A stretch of DNA of 64,000 nt, from NCBI GenBank assembly GCA_963757815.1, contig CAVWSN010000017.1, positions 124,001-188,000 on the forward strand. The letters are read 5' to 3'. The notes beneath the pieces were generated by a model that saw only the letters and a program-made list of their open reading frames with translations, searched no databases and was not told where the DNA came from. Within the stretch, counting starts at the first letter, position 1. Every line of letters begins with the position of its first letter. Both the position numbers and the translations under genes were made by a program. The DNA comes from JACVRW01 sp963757815 (lineage in GTDB: Bacteria; Actinomycetota; Thermoleophilia; Solirubrobacterales; Thermoleophilaceae). Shown piece by piece: positions 54,265 to 62,917 of this stretch.

Positions 54265-54834
54265 ATGAAGCGCTTCGCGCGCATGCCGTCACCCGCGATG
54301 GTGGTGGCCTGCCTTGCACTGTTCGTCGCCCTGAGCGGCGTGTCCTATGCCGTCGCGACGATCGGCTCAGACGACATCATCAACGGCTCGATCCGCAACC
54401 GCGACTTCAAGGACGGCACGCTGCGCGGCAACGAGGCGAAGCCGGACGGCTTCGGCCCGAACGCCATCAAGGAGCAGGTGCTCGACTCCTCCAAGCTCAA
54501 CGCGGCGAAGATCGGGAAGGTCCCCGGCGCCGCGTTGGCCGACGGCCTCACGCGCCACGGCGTGGTCTCGAGCGCGGGCGCACTCGTGCGCGGCCGCGGG
54601 GTCACCTCCGCCGCCAAGACCGGTGACGGCCAGTACCAGGTCATCTTCGACGTGGACGTGCGCAACTGCACCTACTTCGCGACGCTCGGCGACGAGTCCG
54701 CGTCGGCCCCCGGCACCGGCCAGATCTCGGTGACCTCGGCGGCGAGCAACGTGAACGGCGTGCGCGTGGTCACCCGCAACAGCGCGGGCGACGCCAACGT
54801 GGACCGCTCGTTCCATCTGACTGTGTCCTGCTGA
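54265..54834 (+). CDS. Secreted protein, paralogue-like N-terminus of the 2243 protein
   Basis: 189 residues, function unknown. A basic start (MKRFARM) and hydrophobic VVACLALFVALSGVSYAVAT stretch form the export signal. They closely match the segment LVALFFALTGTSYAVATGS of the gene at 2243. Only a few repeat-like units follow (DDIINGSIRNRDFKDGTLRG), then NAIKEQVLDSSKLNAAKIGK and a beta-rich C-terminal domain with a possible Cys pair (RNCTYFATLGDES and the final TVSC). A GGGAGG site at 54249-54254 precedes the ATG by ten bases. It lies beside the dcw cluster but is divergent from mraZ. Confidence 0.75.
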   Translation: MKRFARMPSPAMVVACLALFVALSGVSYAVATIGSDDIINGSIRNRDFKDGTLRGNEAKPDGFGPNAIKEQVLDSSKLNAAKIGKVPGAALADGLTRHGVVSSAGALVRGRGVTSAAKTGDGQYQVIFDVDVRNCTYFATLGDESASAPGTGQISVTSAASNVNGVRVVTRNSAGDANVDRSFHLTVSC

Positions 54835-54904
54835 GGACGGGCAGGGGTTGACAATGCGGGGCGGCCGTCACGGCCCGCCCCGGCTTGGTCGTCGCTTTCG
54901 CTGG

Positions 54905-55217
54905 GCTTGCAACGGCGGGGGTGGTCTCCGCCGGCCGGGCCGGGGCTGGACAAGGGTGTCGTGGACGGCGGCCGACTGTCCTGGCGAACAATCCTCCGCT
55001 GATCCCGTGTCTCGCCGAATCTTTCACAGCACTGGAGAAGTGGCCGCCGTCCTCTGGCGCCACCATCCCGACTTGTGGGTGTACTGGACCACCTATCCAG
55101 GACGGTTTCGCTTGCCCCTGAGCGCATCGCCGAACGATCTTCGATTCCCCACCGGCTCCTCGCACTTCCCCTTCCCAGCCCATACGCGAGCCCGACCCAG
55201 CGCCACCCCACCGAGCA
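54905..55217 (-). repeat. Dispersed intergenic repeat family 1, copy 3 (inverted)
   Basis: On the minus strand GGGCTC GCGTAT GGGCTGGGAAGGGG (from 55193 down) opens it and GAGACC (complement of 54923-54928) closes it. The core blocks TCGAAGATCGTTCGGC, GAAAGATTCGGCGA and GTTCGCCAGGACAGT are conserved. Its middle (CCTGGATAGGTGGTCCAG) is close to copy 2, not copy 1. The arm pairing is partly lost. It fills the 413-bp gap between convergent genes ending at 54834 and 55248; no gene is present. Confidence 0.8.
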
Positions 55218-55247
55218 ATCGACCGGAAGGCGAAGACGTGGTCCGGC

Positions 55248-55565
55248 TTAGTCCTCGCGCTCCACGTGGGCGGCGACCTCCCAGTGTGAGGAGGTCTCGT
55301 CCCGCTCCACCAGGAAGCGGTCGTCCTCGGGGTAGAACACCGCGGTCTCGTAGTCGTCGCCCGCGAAGGCCTTGACGTCCTCGAGCGAGTCCCAGAGCGT
55401 GAACATGATGAACTCGCAGCGGTCGCCCACGTCGCGCCGGATCATCGTCACGCTCCGGTTGCCGGGCACCGCGACGTAGCCGGCCACGCCGGTCTCCTCC
55501 ATGTACTTCGCGTAGGCGTCTCCGTCCTCGCGCCGCACCACCCCGCGCCAAATCCGGGCAATCAC
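55248..55565 (-). CDS. Antibiotic biosynthesis monooxygenase (ABM)-domain protein
   Basis: 105 residues with a ferredoxin-like ABM fold: IARIWRGVVRREDGDAYAKY, YVAVPGNRSVTMIRRDVGDR, CEFIMFTLWDSLEDVKAFAG and DDYETAVFYPEDDRFLVERD. Related proteins are quinol monooxygenases or heme-binding proteins; which is meant here cannot be decided. The GTG at 55565 has a strong GGAGGAG site. It lies 31 bp after tadC on the same strand. Confidence 0.8.
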   Translation of the reverse strand: MIARIWRGVVRREDGDAYAKYMEETGVAGYVAVPGNRSVTMIRRDVGDRCEFIMFTLWDSLEDVKAFAGDDYETAVFYPEDDRFLVERDETSSHWEVAAHVERED

Positions 55566-55596
55566 TCGCTCTCCTCCGGCTCGACCGTCGCGGACG

Positions 55597-56460
55597 CTAC
55601 AGCGGCACCACCTCCGATCCTCCGCCGAGCAGCGCCGACGCCAGCGCGGCAGCCACGAGCAGCAGCACCGACGGCACCAGCAGCAGGGCGACCACGAGCT
55701 GGATCTTCGGGCCGGCGCGGGCCGCCTCCTCGCGGATCCGGCGTGCGAGCGCGAAGCGGGCGTCGCGTGACTGGGCGCTCAGAGTCTCGGCGAGCGGCGC
55801 CCCGTGCCTGCGGGCGCGCTCGAGGGCGGCAACGAGCGCCCGCACCTCCGGGAGCGGCACGCGCAAGGCCAGCCCGCCCAGGGCCGCGGCCAGCGGAACC
55901 CCCAGCGCGACCTCGCGGCCGACGACTCGGAACTCCGCGGCGAGCGGCCCATCCGCGCGCTCGCCCACCGAGCGCAGGGCCTGCGCGAGCGAGCAGCCCG
56001 CCTCGACGGTCACGCGCAGGAGGTCGAGCAGCACGGGCAGCTCCCGGCGCACGCGGCGCGCGCGTTCGGCCGCCAGCTGTCGAAGCCACAGATCGGGCGC
56101 GAGGAAGCCCGCCACGGGCGCTCCCAACGCGAGCACGAAGCCGAGCCGGCCCGGTGCGATCGAGCCGAGCAGGGTGCCGAGCGCGCCCCCGGCGGCCGCA
56201 CTCGCGAGCTTGGCCGCCATGAGCTCGCGGACACCGAGCCCGGTGGGCCGGCCCGCCGCGAGGATCCGTGCTTGAAGGTCCGCCGGCCCCGCGACGGAGC
56301 CTGCCCGCAGCCGCTTGCCGGCGGTGGCAAGGAGCCGAAGGACCCGAGCGCCGGCCGCCGCCCGCGGCCGTGTGCGGCGCTCCGGGGCGACCAGGATGAG
56401 CCCCGCGGCGGCGCAGGCGGCCGACGCGAAGGCGAGCAGCATCGGGAGGAGGAGCGTCAC
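55597..56460 (-). CDS. tadC: Type II secretion/Tad pilus inner-membrane protein TadC-like
   Basis: 287 residues. A GspF/T2SSF-type core (RRELPVLLDLLRVTVEAGCS, LAQALRSVGERADGPLAAEF, RVVGREVALGVPLAAALGGL) lies between terminal hydrophobic segments (LLLPMLLAFASAACAAAGLI and KIQLVVALLLVPSVLLLVAA). It acts with TadB as platform for the pilus motor. The GTG at 56460 is used, since upstream TTG 56487 overlaps tadB. No pilin gene is in the window. Confidence 0.85.
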   Translation of the reverse strand: MTLLLPMLLAFASAACAAAGLILVAPERRTRPRAAAGARVLRLLATAGKRLRAGSVAGPADLQARILAAGRPTGLGVRELMAAKLASAAAGGALGTLLGSIAPGRLGFVLALGAPVAGFLAPDLWLRQLAAERARRVRRELPVLLDLLRVTVEAGCSLAQALRSVGERADGPLAAEFRVVGREVALGVPLAAALGGLALRVPLPEVRALVAALERARRHGAPLAETLSAQSRDARFALARRIREEAARAGPKIQLVVALLLVPSVLLLVAAALASALLGGGSEVVPL

Positions 56461-56467
56461 CCGGCGC

Positions 56468-57334
56468 TCACCAACGCACTCTCCCAAGCCGGCGCATCAG
56501 CAGCGCCGCCACCACCTGGAGCACGAGCGCCAGGCCCACCAGCCACGCGGTCAGGAACGAGCTCCACAGGCCGGCGAACCATCCCGGGCTCGCGAGCTCC
56601 GCGAGCAAGCCGCCGCCCAGCGGGAGCAGCACCACGATCAGGCCGGTGAAGCGCGCCTGGGCGGTGGCCGACCTGACCTCATCCTCCAGGCGGGCCTGGT
56701 CCTCCATCGCCCGCGCGCTCTCGCGCAGAAGGCGGGCGAGGTCTCCCCCGGCGCGGCGCTGCAGCAGACAGGCGGCGACCAGCGCGTCGAGCCGCGTGGA
56801 GGGCACCCGCGCACGCATCGCCTCGAGCGCCTCCTCCGTGGTCGCCCCGGCCGCGAGCTCGCCGGCCGCACGGCGGAGCTCATGACCCGCCGCCCCGTCG
56901 ACGCCGGCCGCCGCCTCGACGAGCGCGCCGCGCAACGAATGCCCGCCGCCGAGCGCGTCGGCCAGCGCAAGCGCCATCGCGGCGACTCCGCCGTCCACGG
57001 CGCGCCGGTAGCGCCTCCGCCGCGCGGCCAGGATCCGCGAGATCGTCCACGGCCCCGCCGCGGCGAGCGCGATGCCGGGCAGCGGGCCCGCGACCGCCGT
57101 GCCCCCGAGAAACGCCACCATCGCTCCCGCCGTGAGCAGCCGTCGCCGCTCGGCGGCGCCGGGATCGCGCCCCTCGCTGCCGAGCCGCACGAGGATGTCG
57201 ACGAGCCGGGCGGCCTCCTGCGCGATGCGCGGCCCCCGTCCCGCGAGCGCGCCCAGCAGCCGGCCGCCGAGCTCCCAGGCCGCGAGTGAGCCGGCAGCCG
57301 CGGCCACGAAGGCCAGCAGGGGAGCGGCGGTCAC
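56468..57334 (-). CDS. tadB: Type II secretion/Tad pilus inner-membrane protein TadB-like
   Basis: 288 residues. Two hydrophobic ends flank a T2SSF domain (VAAMALALADALGGGHSLRG, LVAACLLQRRAGGDLARLLR, MEDQARLEDEVRSATAQARF). The C-terminal helices include FTGLIVVLLPLGGGLLAELA. The GTG start overlaps the tadA TGA (GTGA). Confidence 0.85.
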   Translation of the reverse strand: MTAAPLLAFVAAAAGSLAAWELGGRLLGALAGRGPRIAQEAARLVDILVRLGSEGRDPGAAERRRLLTAGAMVAFLGGTAVAGPLPGIALAAAGPWTISRILAARRRRYRRAVDGGVAAMALALADALGGGHSLRGALVEAAAGVDGAAGHELRRAAGELAAGATTEEALEAMRARVPSTRLDALVAACLLQRRAGGDLARLLRESARAMEDQARLEDEVRSATAQARFTGLIVVLLPLGGGLLAELASPGWFAGLWSSFLTAWLVGLALVLQVVAALLMRRLGRVRW

Positions 57335-58518
57335 GGAGCACCCTCCGTGGGGAGCAATCCCGCCAGCCGGCCCGCCAGCGGTCCCGGACCTGCGCGCCGC
57401 AACTCCCCGCCGCGGGTGTACAGGTCGCGCGTGCCGGTCCCGCCCGCCACCCTCACGACCTCGGTCACCGACTCGACCACACGCGCGCCGTCGGCGAGTC
57501 GCGCCTGGTGCACCACGAGGTCGAGCGCGCTCGCCACCTGGTCGCGTACGGCGATGTGCGGCAGCCCCACGCCTGCCATCAGCGCCAGGGTCTCGATGCG
57601 CCGCAGCGCGTCGGCCGGCGAGTTCGCGTGCACGGTCGTGAGCGACCCGTCGTGCCCCGTGTTGAGCGCCTGGAGCATGTCGAGCGCCTCCGCGCCTCGC
57701 ACCTCCCCGACGACGATCCGGTCCGGCCGCATGCGCAGCGCGTTGCGAACCAGCTGTCGGATCGTGACCTCGCCGCGTCCCTCGAGGTTCGGCGGGCGGG
57801 CCTCGAGCCGTACCACATGCCGCTGCCGCAGACGCAGCTCGGCCGCGTCCTCGATCGTCACGATCCGCTCCTCGCCCGGGATCGCGCCGGACAAAGCGTT
57901 CAGGGTCGTCGTCTTGCCGGAACCCGTGCCGCCGCTGACGAGCACCGAGGCCCGCGCCGTCACGCACAGCGCCAGGAACTCCCCGACGGCGGCGGGCATG
58001 GTCCCACCGGCCACGAGCTCGCGCAGTGAGAAGCCCTCCCGGCGAAAGCGCCTCACCGTCAGGCACGGGCCCGAGAGCGACAGCGGCGGGATAACCACGT
58101 TGACGCGCGACCCGTCCGCCAGCCGCGCATCACAGAGCGGCTGCGCCTCGTCCACCCGCCGGCCGAGCGGCGCGAGGATCCGCTCGATCGCGTGGAGCAG
58201 CTCGGGGTCGCCCTCGAACGCGACGCCCGTGCGCTCGAGCCGCCCGCGCCGTTCGACATACACCTCCCCCGGCCCGTTGACCATCACCTCGTCGACCTCG
58301 GGGTCGGAGAGCAGCGGCTCGAGCGGCCCGAGCCCGGTCGCCAGCAGGACCACCCGCGCGCAGAGCGCGTCGCGCTCGGCGTCCGGCAGCGGCGCGGCCT
58401 CCAGCTCGACCAGCTCCCGCACCTCGGCCTCGAGCCCGTCGCCGCCCGAGTCGCCGGCCCGGGCCCGCTCGATCAGGCGCCCGCGCAGAGCGTGGGCGAG
58501 GTCGTCGAGTGCCTCCAT
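57331..58518 (-). CDS. tadA: Tad pilus / type II secretion ATPase TadA (CpaF)
   Basis: Secretion ATPase of 395 residues. Visible are LEPLLSDPEVDEVMVNGPGE, Walker A VSGGTGSGKTTTLNALSGA, the Asp box IVTIEDAAELRLRQ, Walker B RPDRIVVGEVRGAEALDMLQ, and the His box GHDGSLTTVHANSPADALRR. It powers the TadB/TadC platform. The ATG 58518 starts EALDDLAHALRGR; the longer frame to 58704 runs through repeat-derived sequence. No TadZ or CpaB gene lies in the window. Confidence 0.93.
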   Translation of the reverse strand: MEALDDLAHALRGRLIERARAGDSGGDGLEAEVRELVELEAAPLPDAERDALCARVVLLATGLGPLEPLLSDPEVDEVMVNGPGEVYVERRGRLERTGVAFEGDPELLHAIERILAPLGRRVDEAQPLCDARLADGSRVNVVIPPLSLSGPCLTVRRFRREGFSLRELVAGGTMPAAVGEFLALCVTARASVLVSGGTGSGKTTTLNALSGAIPGEERIVTIEDAAELRLRQRHVVRLEARPPNLEGRGEVTIRQLVRNALRMRPDRIVVGEVRGAEALDMLQALNTGHDGSLTTVHANSPADALRRIETLALMAGVGLPHIAVRDQVASALDLVVHQARLADGARVVESVTEVVRVAGGTGTRDLYTRGGELRRAGPGPLAGRLAGLLPTEGAP

Positions 58519-58561
58519 GCCTGGGAGAAGGCGCGAACGGCCGCGCGGTTCGCCCCCCGGC

Positions 58562-58616
58562 CGATGCTCGGCGGGTTCGTGGTTGCCGCGGGCGGGCTGG
58601 GGCTGGGGAAGGGGGT
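58562..58616 (+). repeat. Partial copy of repeat family 1 (left end only)
   Basis: GATGCTCGGCGGG and, 35 bp further on, GGGCTGGGGAAGGGG match the left end of the family 1 copies. No right arm follows. It is in the 217-bp gap upstream of tadA, next to a family 2 copy. Confidence 0.5.
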
Positions 58617-58670
58617 GCGGGTGGCTTCCCGGCGCCGGTGCTCTGACCGCCACGGGGGTCTTTCTCCGCC

Positions 58671-58707
58671 ACGTTGCCGGCTTGGTGTCGTGTGGCGACA
58701 TCAAGTC
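58671..58707 (+). repeat. Dispersed palindromic repeat family 2, copy D
   Basis: GGCTTGGTGTCG (58679-58690) pairs with CGACATCAAGTC (58696-58707) around loop TGTGG; two positions are G-T in DNA, or G-U wobble in RNA. ACGTT lies at 58671-58675 (the leading A is replaced by C). It lies just after the qor stop. Confidence 0.7.
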
Positions 58708-58735
58708 GGCATCTGTTGCGGAGGAATCGGGTCGC

Positions 58736-59692
58736 CTACCGCACCTCGAGCAGCGTCTTCCCCACCGTCTGTCGCGACTCGATCGCTGCGTGCGCGTCGG
58801 CCGCCCGCTCGAGCGGGAAGCGCTGGCCGATCACGGGCCGCAGACGGCCCGCGGCGGCCTCGGCGAGGGCCGTCTCGGTCTGGGCGCGCATCTCCTCCGG
58901 CGTCGGCCGTGCCATCGGGACGAGCTCGACGCGGCGCTCCGCCGCGGCGTCCTCCGAGATCGCCGCCCATTCGCCGCTCGCGAGCCCGAAGCGGAGCATG
59001 CGCCCGCCGGGGTCGAGCAGCTCGAACGCAGAGGCGCCGATCTGGCCGCCGACACCGTCGAAGACGACGTCCAGTCCGCCAAAGGCCTCGCGCACACGCT
59101 CGGGCCAGTCCGGCTCGCGGTAGTCGACCGCCGCCTCGGCGCCGAGCTCACGGGCCAGCTCCAGCTTGGCCGCCCCACCCGCCGCGGCCACCACTCTCGC
59201 GCCCGCCGCCCGGGCGAGCTGGACCAGCAGGCTGCCCACGCCCCCGGCCGCCGCCTCCACGAGCACCCGGTCGCCCTCGCCCACGCCCACGGTCCGCACG
59301 AGCGACACCGCTGTCCGCCCGTCCGCGAGGAGCGCCACCGCCTCGTCCAGTGCAACGCCCTCGGGGACCTCCACGAGCGCGCCCGCGTCGACCACGGCGA
59401 GCTCTGCGTATCCACCCGAGCCGCCCATGCTGCTCACGACCCGCCTGCCGGCCATGCCGGGATCGACGCCTGCGCCGACCGCGGTGACGACGCCGCCCAC
59501 GCCGTTGCCGGGAATCACCGGCAGCTCGAGACTGAACGGTCCCGAATCGGCGCGCAGCTGGGTCTCGACGAAGGTGATGTTCGCGTACTCCACATCGATG
59601 AGCACCTGGCCGGGGCCGGGCACCGGGTCGGGCGCATCACCGGCGACGAGCACCTCCGGCCCGCCGAATTCGCTCAACCACACCGCACGCAA
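58736..59692 (-). CDS. Zinc-type alcohol dehydrogenase/quinone oxidoreductase family (QOR-like)
   Basis: MDR-superfamily enzyme of 318 residues. AVWLSEFGGPEVLVAGDAPD opens the N-terminal domain, with PVIPGNGVGGVVTAVGAGVD following. NADPH is bound at VLVEAAAGGVGSLLVQLARA (AxxGVGxxxxQ). Catalytic zinc residues are absent, as in quinone oxidoreductases. The TTG at 59692 gives MRAVWLSEFGG; GTG 59683 is a weaker option. The gene is divergent from the cupin gene. Confidence 0.87.
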   Translation of the reverse strand: MRAVWLSEFGGPEVLVAGDAPDPVPGPGQVLIDVEYANITFVETQLRADSGPFSLELPVIPGNGVGGVVTAVGAGVDPGMAGRRVVSSMGGSGGYAELAVVDAGALVEVPEGVALDEAVALLADGRTAVSLVRTVGVGEGDRVLVEAAAGGVGSLLVQLARAAGARVVAAAGGAAKLELARELGAEAAVDYREPDWPERVREAFGGLDVVFDGVGGQIGASAFELLDPGGRMLRFGLASGEWAAISEDAAAERRVELVPMARPTPEEMRAQTETALAEAAAGRLRPVIGQRFPLERAADAHAAIESRQTVGKTLLEVR

Positions 59693-59749
59693 GGACCGCA
59701 GCGTAGGACTTCGACCGCACTCGAAGTCAAGGCTGGGAGACTCACGCCC

Positions 59750-60100
59750 ATGGACCTCACGCTCATCCCCTTCGACCGGCCCACCGAGACGCGCAGCTTC
59801 GAGAAGGGACGCTTCGAGGTCTACAAGGTCGGCCCGATGACGCTCGGGCGGGCCACCTACGAGCCGGGCTGGAGGTGGTCCGAGCACGTGGGCGCCGCCT
59901 CCGGCGAGAGCCTCTGCCAGGTCGAGCACGTCGGGCTCGTGCTCGCCGGCGCCGCCGCCGTGAAGATGGACGACGGCAGCGAGAGCGTGATGCGCGCGGG
60001 CGAGTTCTTCTACGTCCCGCCCGGCCACGACTCCTGGGTCATGGGCGACGAGCCATACGTTTCGCTCCACATCATGGGCAGCGAGAGCTACGCCACCTGA
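59750..60100 (+). CDS. Cupin-domain protein
   Basis: 116 residues, single beta-barrel. The two cupin motifs are seen: GWRWSEHVGAASGESLCQVE HVGLVLAG (split in two here) and the AGEFFYVPPGHDSWVMGDEP end. The His and Glu metal ligands are only partly matched, so it may bind metal or ligand without enzymatic activity. It is divergent from the QOR gene and overlaps the next gene by 13 bp at its 3' end. Confidence 0.8.
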   Translation: MDLTLIPFDRPTETRSFEKGRFEVYKVGPMTLGRATYEPGWRWSEHVGAASGESLCQVEHVGLVLAGAAAVKMDDGSESVMRAGEFFYVPPGHDSWVMGDEPYVSLHIMGSESYAT

Positions 60101-61140
60101 GAGCCGGCGGCCCGCGCCAGCGCCGCGCGCGCCTCCGCAGCGAGCCGGCGCACCAGCTCGCCCGCGGGGAGCTCGAGCGCGAGCGGATAGGCCTCGCCGG
60201 CCCACAGGTGGAACCACTCGGCGTCGCCCGCCTCGCGCGCGGCGGCCCTGAGCGGCGCCGTCAAATGGTGGACCTCGGGATACGCCACCGGAGCCGCCGC
60301 GCCGTGCTCGCGCATGAAGCGGTTCTCGATGCCGCGCGCCGTGCGTCCCGTGAAGGCGCGCGTGAGCGCGGTGGGGCGGTCGCCGCGGAGCGCATCGCGG
60401 TGGGCGGCGGCGGTCCCGGCCTCCGGTGCGAGCATGAACGCCGTGCCGAGCTGCGCCGCGGCCGCGCCGGCGGCGAGCACCGCCGCCACGCCGCGCCCAT
60501 CGGCGATCCCGCCCGTGGCCACCAGCGGGAGGTCGGTCGTGCCGCGCACCTGCTGAAGCAACGCGAGCAGGCCGATCTCGCCGGGCCGGGTGGGGTCGAA
60601 CGAGCCGCGATGCCCGCCCGCCTCCACACCCTGGACGACGAGTGCGTCCGCTCCCGACGCGGCCGCCACCGCCGCTTCCGCCGCCGTCGTGACGGTGATC
60701 CAGGTCGCGCACCCGGCCGCGCGCAGCTTGTCCAGCACGCCCGCGTCCGGGCAGCCGAAGGTGAACGACACAACCGGCACCCGCTCGGCCTCGCAGAGCT
60801 CGAGCTTGGCCTCCCAGCCGTCGTCGTCGTGGCGCGGCTCGCCCAACGAGGCGCCGCGGCGCTCCGCCTCGCCCCGCAGGCGCTCGGCGTAGGCCGCGAT
60901 CTCGGCCGGATCGCCCGCGGCGGCCGGCGGCGCGAACAGGTTGATCCCGAAGGGTCGCGCGGTAAGCCCGCGCAGGGCCTCGATGTCGGCGCGCACCGCC
61001 TCGACGCTCTTGTAGCCGGCGGCGAGGAAGCCGAGCCCGCCCGCCTCGCATACCGCGGCGGCCAGCGCAGGGGTCGACGGCCCGCCGCCCATCGGGGCCT
61101 GCACGACGGGGTGCTCGAGCTGTGAGATCGAGAAGCTCAT
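60088..61140 (-). CDS. Nitronate monooxygenase-like NAD(P)H-dependent flavin oxidoreductase
   Basis: FMN-dependent TIM barrel of 350 residues. LEHPVVQAPMGGGPSTPALA is the start of the barrel; then GGLGFLAAGYKSVEAVRADI, FGINLFAPPAA, ADALVVQGVEAGGHRGSFDP (FMN/active-site His) and LPLVATGGIADGRGVAAVLA with AAAAQLGTAFMLAPEAGTAA. It probably oxidises nitronates or a related electron-rich substrate. The ATG at 61140 overlaps the methyltransferase stop (ATGA). Confidence 0.88.
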   Translation of the reverse strand: MSFSISQLEHPVVQAPMGGGPSTPALAAAVCEAGGLGFLAAGYKSVEAVRADIEALRGLTARPFGINLFAPPAAAGDPAEIAAYAERLRGEAERRGASLGEPRHDDDGWEAKLELCEAERVPVVSFTFGCPDAGVLDKLRAAGCATWITVTTAAEAAVAAASGADALVVQGVEAGGHRGSFDPTRPGEIGLLALLQQVRGTTDLPLVATGGIADGRGVAAVLAAGAAAAQLGTAFMLAPEAGTAAAHRDALRGDRPTALTRAFTGRTARGIENRFMREHGAAAPVAYPEVHHLTAPLRAAAREAGDAEWFHLWAGEAYPLALELPAGELVRRLAAEARAALARAAGSQVA

Positions 61141-61976
61141 CCGCGGTCCGGCTCGCAGACCGACATGGTCACCGACGCGCTCACCTCCATGCGCTCCGGC
61201 AGGCTCTCGACCCGCCGGCGCAGCGTTCCCGGATCGAGGTGGACCGCGCTCGGCCCCATCGCCACAACCGCTTCCAGGTCGGCACGCGACAGCGTCATCT
61301 CCCACTCGCGGACCTCGGCGTGAGCAACGCGGAAGTGTCCGGCGAGCTCGCGGTCGAGGCGCTCCTGCTTCCGGCTGTCGACGCTCAGGAGCCCCAGGCC
61401 CTCGACCAGCTCCTGTAGGTGGCGAGCGGTGGGCGTCACGACGAGGAGCGACCCTCGCGGCGCCAGCAGGCGCGCCATCTCCGCCCCGTTGCGCGGAGCG
61501 AACACGTTCAGGACGAGCCCCGCGACCCCGTCCCGCACCGGCAGCGGACCCCAGACGTCGCAGCCCACCGCGCCGATGCGGGCGTGGGCGCGGGCGGCCC
61601 GCCGCAGCGCGGGTGCGGAGACATCGAGCGCGACCCCGTGGCGAGCCGGAAGCGTGTCGAGCACGCGGGCGAGCTGCCAGCCGGTCCCGGCGCCGAGGTC
61701 GACGACGCAGCCGTCGCCGCCCACACGGCCCGCGGCGCCGGCGAGCGCCTCGGCGAGTGGATCAAAGTGACCGGCGGCCAGAAAGCTGTCGCGCGCGGCC
61801 ACCATCCCCGCCGTGTCTCCTCGCGCGGCCCGTGGGCCCCCGCGCAGGAGGCTGACGTAGCCCTGCCGGGCGACATCGAACGTGTGGCCCGCCGTGCAAT
61901 GGACCGAGCCGCGCGCCAGCTCCAACTCTCTCGCGCAGTGCGGGCAGCGCAGGTATCCCACGACGTCCGCGAGCAC
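61137..61976 (-). CDS. 23S rRNA (guanine-N1)-methyltransferase, RlmA family
   Basis: 279 residues. A zinc-ribbon N-terminus (YLRCPHCARELELARGSVHC, GHTFDVARQGYVSLL) precedes a SAM-binding domain (VVDLGAGTGWQLARVLDTLP, VALDVSAPALRRAARAH). This layout is RlmA-I/RlmA-II, which methylates G745 or G748 of 23S rRNA; the latter gives tylosin-type macrolide protection in some actinobacteria. Which one applies is unknown. The GTG at 61976 starts the zinc-ribbon domain. The gene follows the PLP enzyme by seven bases. Confidence 0.87.
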   Translation of the reverse strand: MLADVVGYLRCPHCARELELARGSVHCTAGHTFDVARQGYVSLLRGGPRAARGDTAGMVAARDSFLAAGHFDPLAEALAGAAGRVGGDGCVVDLGAGTGWQLARVLDTLPARHGVALDVSAPALRRAARAHARIGAVGCDVWGPLPVRDGVAGLVLNVFAPRNGAEMARLLAPRGSLLVVTPTARHLQELVEGLGLLSVDSRKQERLDRELAGHFRVAHAEVREWEMTLSRADLEAVVAMGPSAVHLDPGTLRRRVESLPERMEVSASVTMSVCEPDRG

Positions 61977-61983
61977 GCGGGGC

Positions 61984-62880
61984 TCAGTCCGGGAAGGTCT
62001 CGGGCTGCTCGACGGCGCGGCGGTGAAGCTCGTCGTCGATGTTCGACCCGGTCACCACGAGCACGATCGGACCCTCGACGGGCTCGAGCACCTCGAGCGC
62101 GGCGAGCGCCGCCGCGGCCGAGCCCTCCACGCGGATCCCCGCCGCGGCGAATGCGCCGACCGCTTCCGCCAGCGCCCGCTCCGACACCTCCACGAACGGC
62201 ACCCGCAGGCGGACGAGCTCGTCGACCGCGCGCGGCACGGCCACGCGCACGGCCATCCCGTCCGCGAAGGTCGCACAGCGATCGCAGTCGACCGGATGCC
62301 CGGCTGCCACGCTCAGCGCCATCACCGGGGCGTCCTTCGCCACGACGCCGACCGCGCCGTCGCCCTCGAGCCCGCGCGCCACACCGATCAGGAGCGCCCC
62401 GTTGCCCACCGGAACCGTGACCCGCGCCGGCCGCTCGCCGAGCTGCTGCACGATCTCGCGTCCGATCGCCTCGTAGCCGTCGAACTGGGCGGGTTCAGCG
62501 CCGTCCTCGAAGAACGCGAGTCCCCGCTCAGAAGCAAACTCGCGTGCGAGGTCCTTCGAGGCGTCGAGGTCCTCTCCCACCAGGTGCAGCTCCGCACCCA
62601 GCTCCGACAGCCTCGCCAGCTTCGCCTGGCTGGCCCCCTCCGGAGCGAACACCACTGCCTTCATCCCCGTCCGGGCGGCGGCCCAGGCCGTCGCCGCCCC
62701 GTGGTTGCCGGTGGACGCGGTGACGACCGACTCGGTTCCGTCCGCGCGGAACCTCTGAAGGGTCGGGAGCGCGCCGCGCCACTTGAAGGCGCCGAGCTCG
62801 TGCTGGTCCTCGCGTTTGAGGAACAGCGGACGGCCCCGCGCCAGGGAATCAGCTGCCTGCTCGAGCGGAGTCGCATCCAC
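61984..62880 (-). CDS. PLP-dependent threonine/serine dehydratase-like enzyme
   Basis: Fold-type II PLP enzyme, about 298 residues. The Schiff-base Lys is in LFLKREDQHELGAFKWRGAL (FKWRGA), with VTASTGNHGAATAWAAARTG as the phosphate loop. The C-terminal GSAAAALAALEVLEPVEGPI and IVLVVTGSNIDDE blocks match threonine dehydratase or threonine synthase-like enzymes. No ACT domain is seen. Exact substrate unknown. The start is GTG 62880, divergent from pepF with only 37 bp between. Confidence 0.85.
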   Translation of the reverse strand: MDATPLEQAADSLARGRPLFLKREDQHELGAFKWRGALPTLQRFRADGTESVVTASTGNHGAATAWAAARTGMKAVVFAPEGASQAKLARLSELGAELHLVGEDLDASKDLAREFASERGLAFFEDGAEPAQFDGYEAIGREIVQQLGERPARVTVPVGNGALLIGVARGLEGDGAVGVVAKDAPVMALSVAAGHPVDCDRCATFADGMAVRVAVPRAVDELVRLRVPFVEVSERALAEAVGAFAAAGIRVEGSAAAALAALEVLEPVEGPIVLVVTGSNIDDELHRRAVEQPETFPD

Positions 62881-62917
62881 GTTTGGGCATGGTGCCCGAT
62901 CCTCTAGCGTGGGGGCC

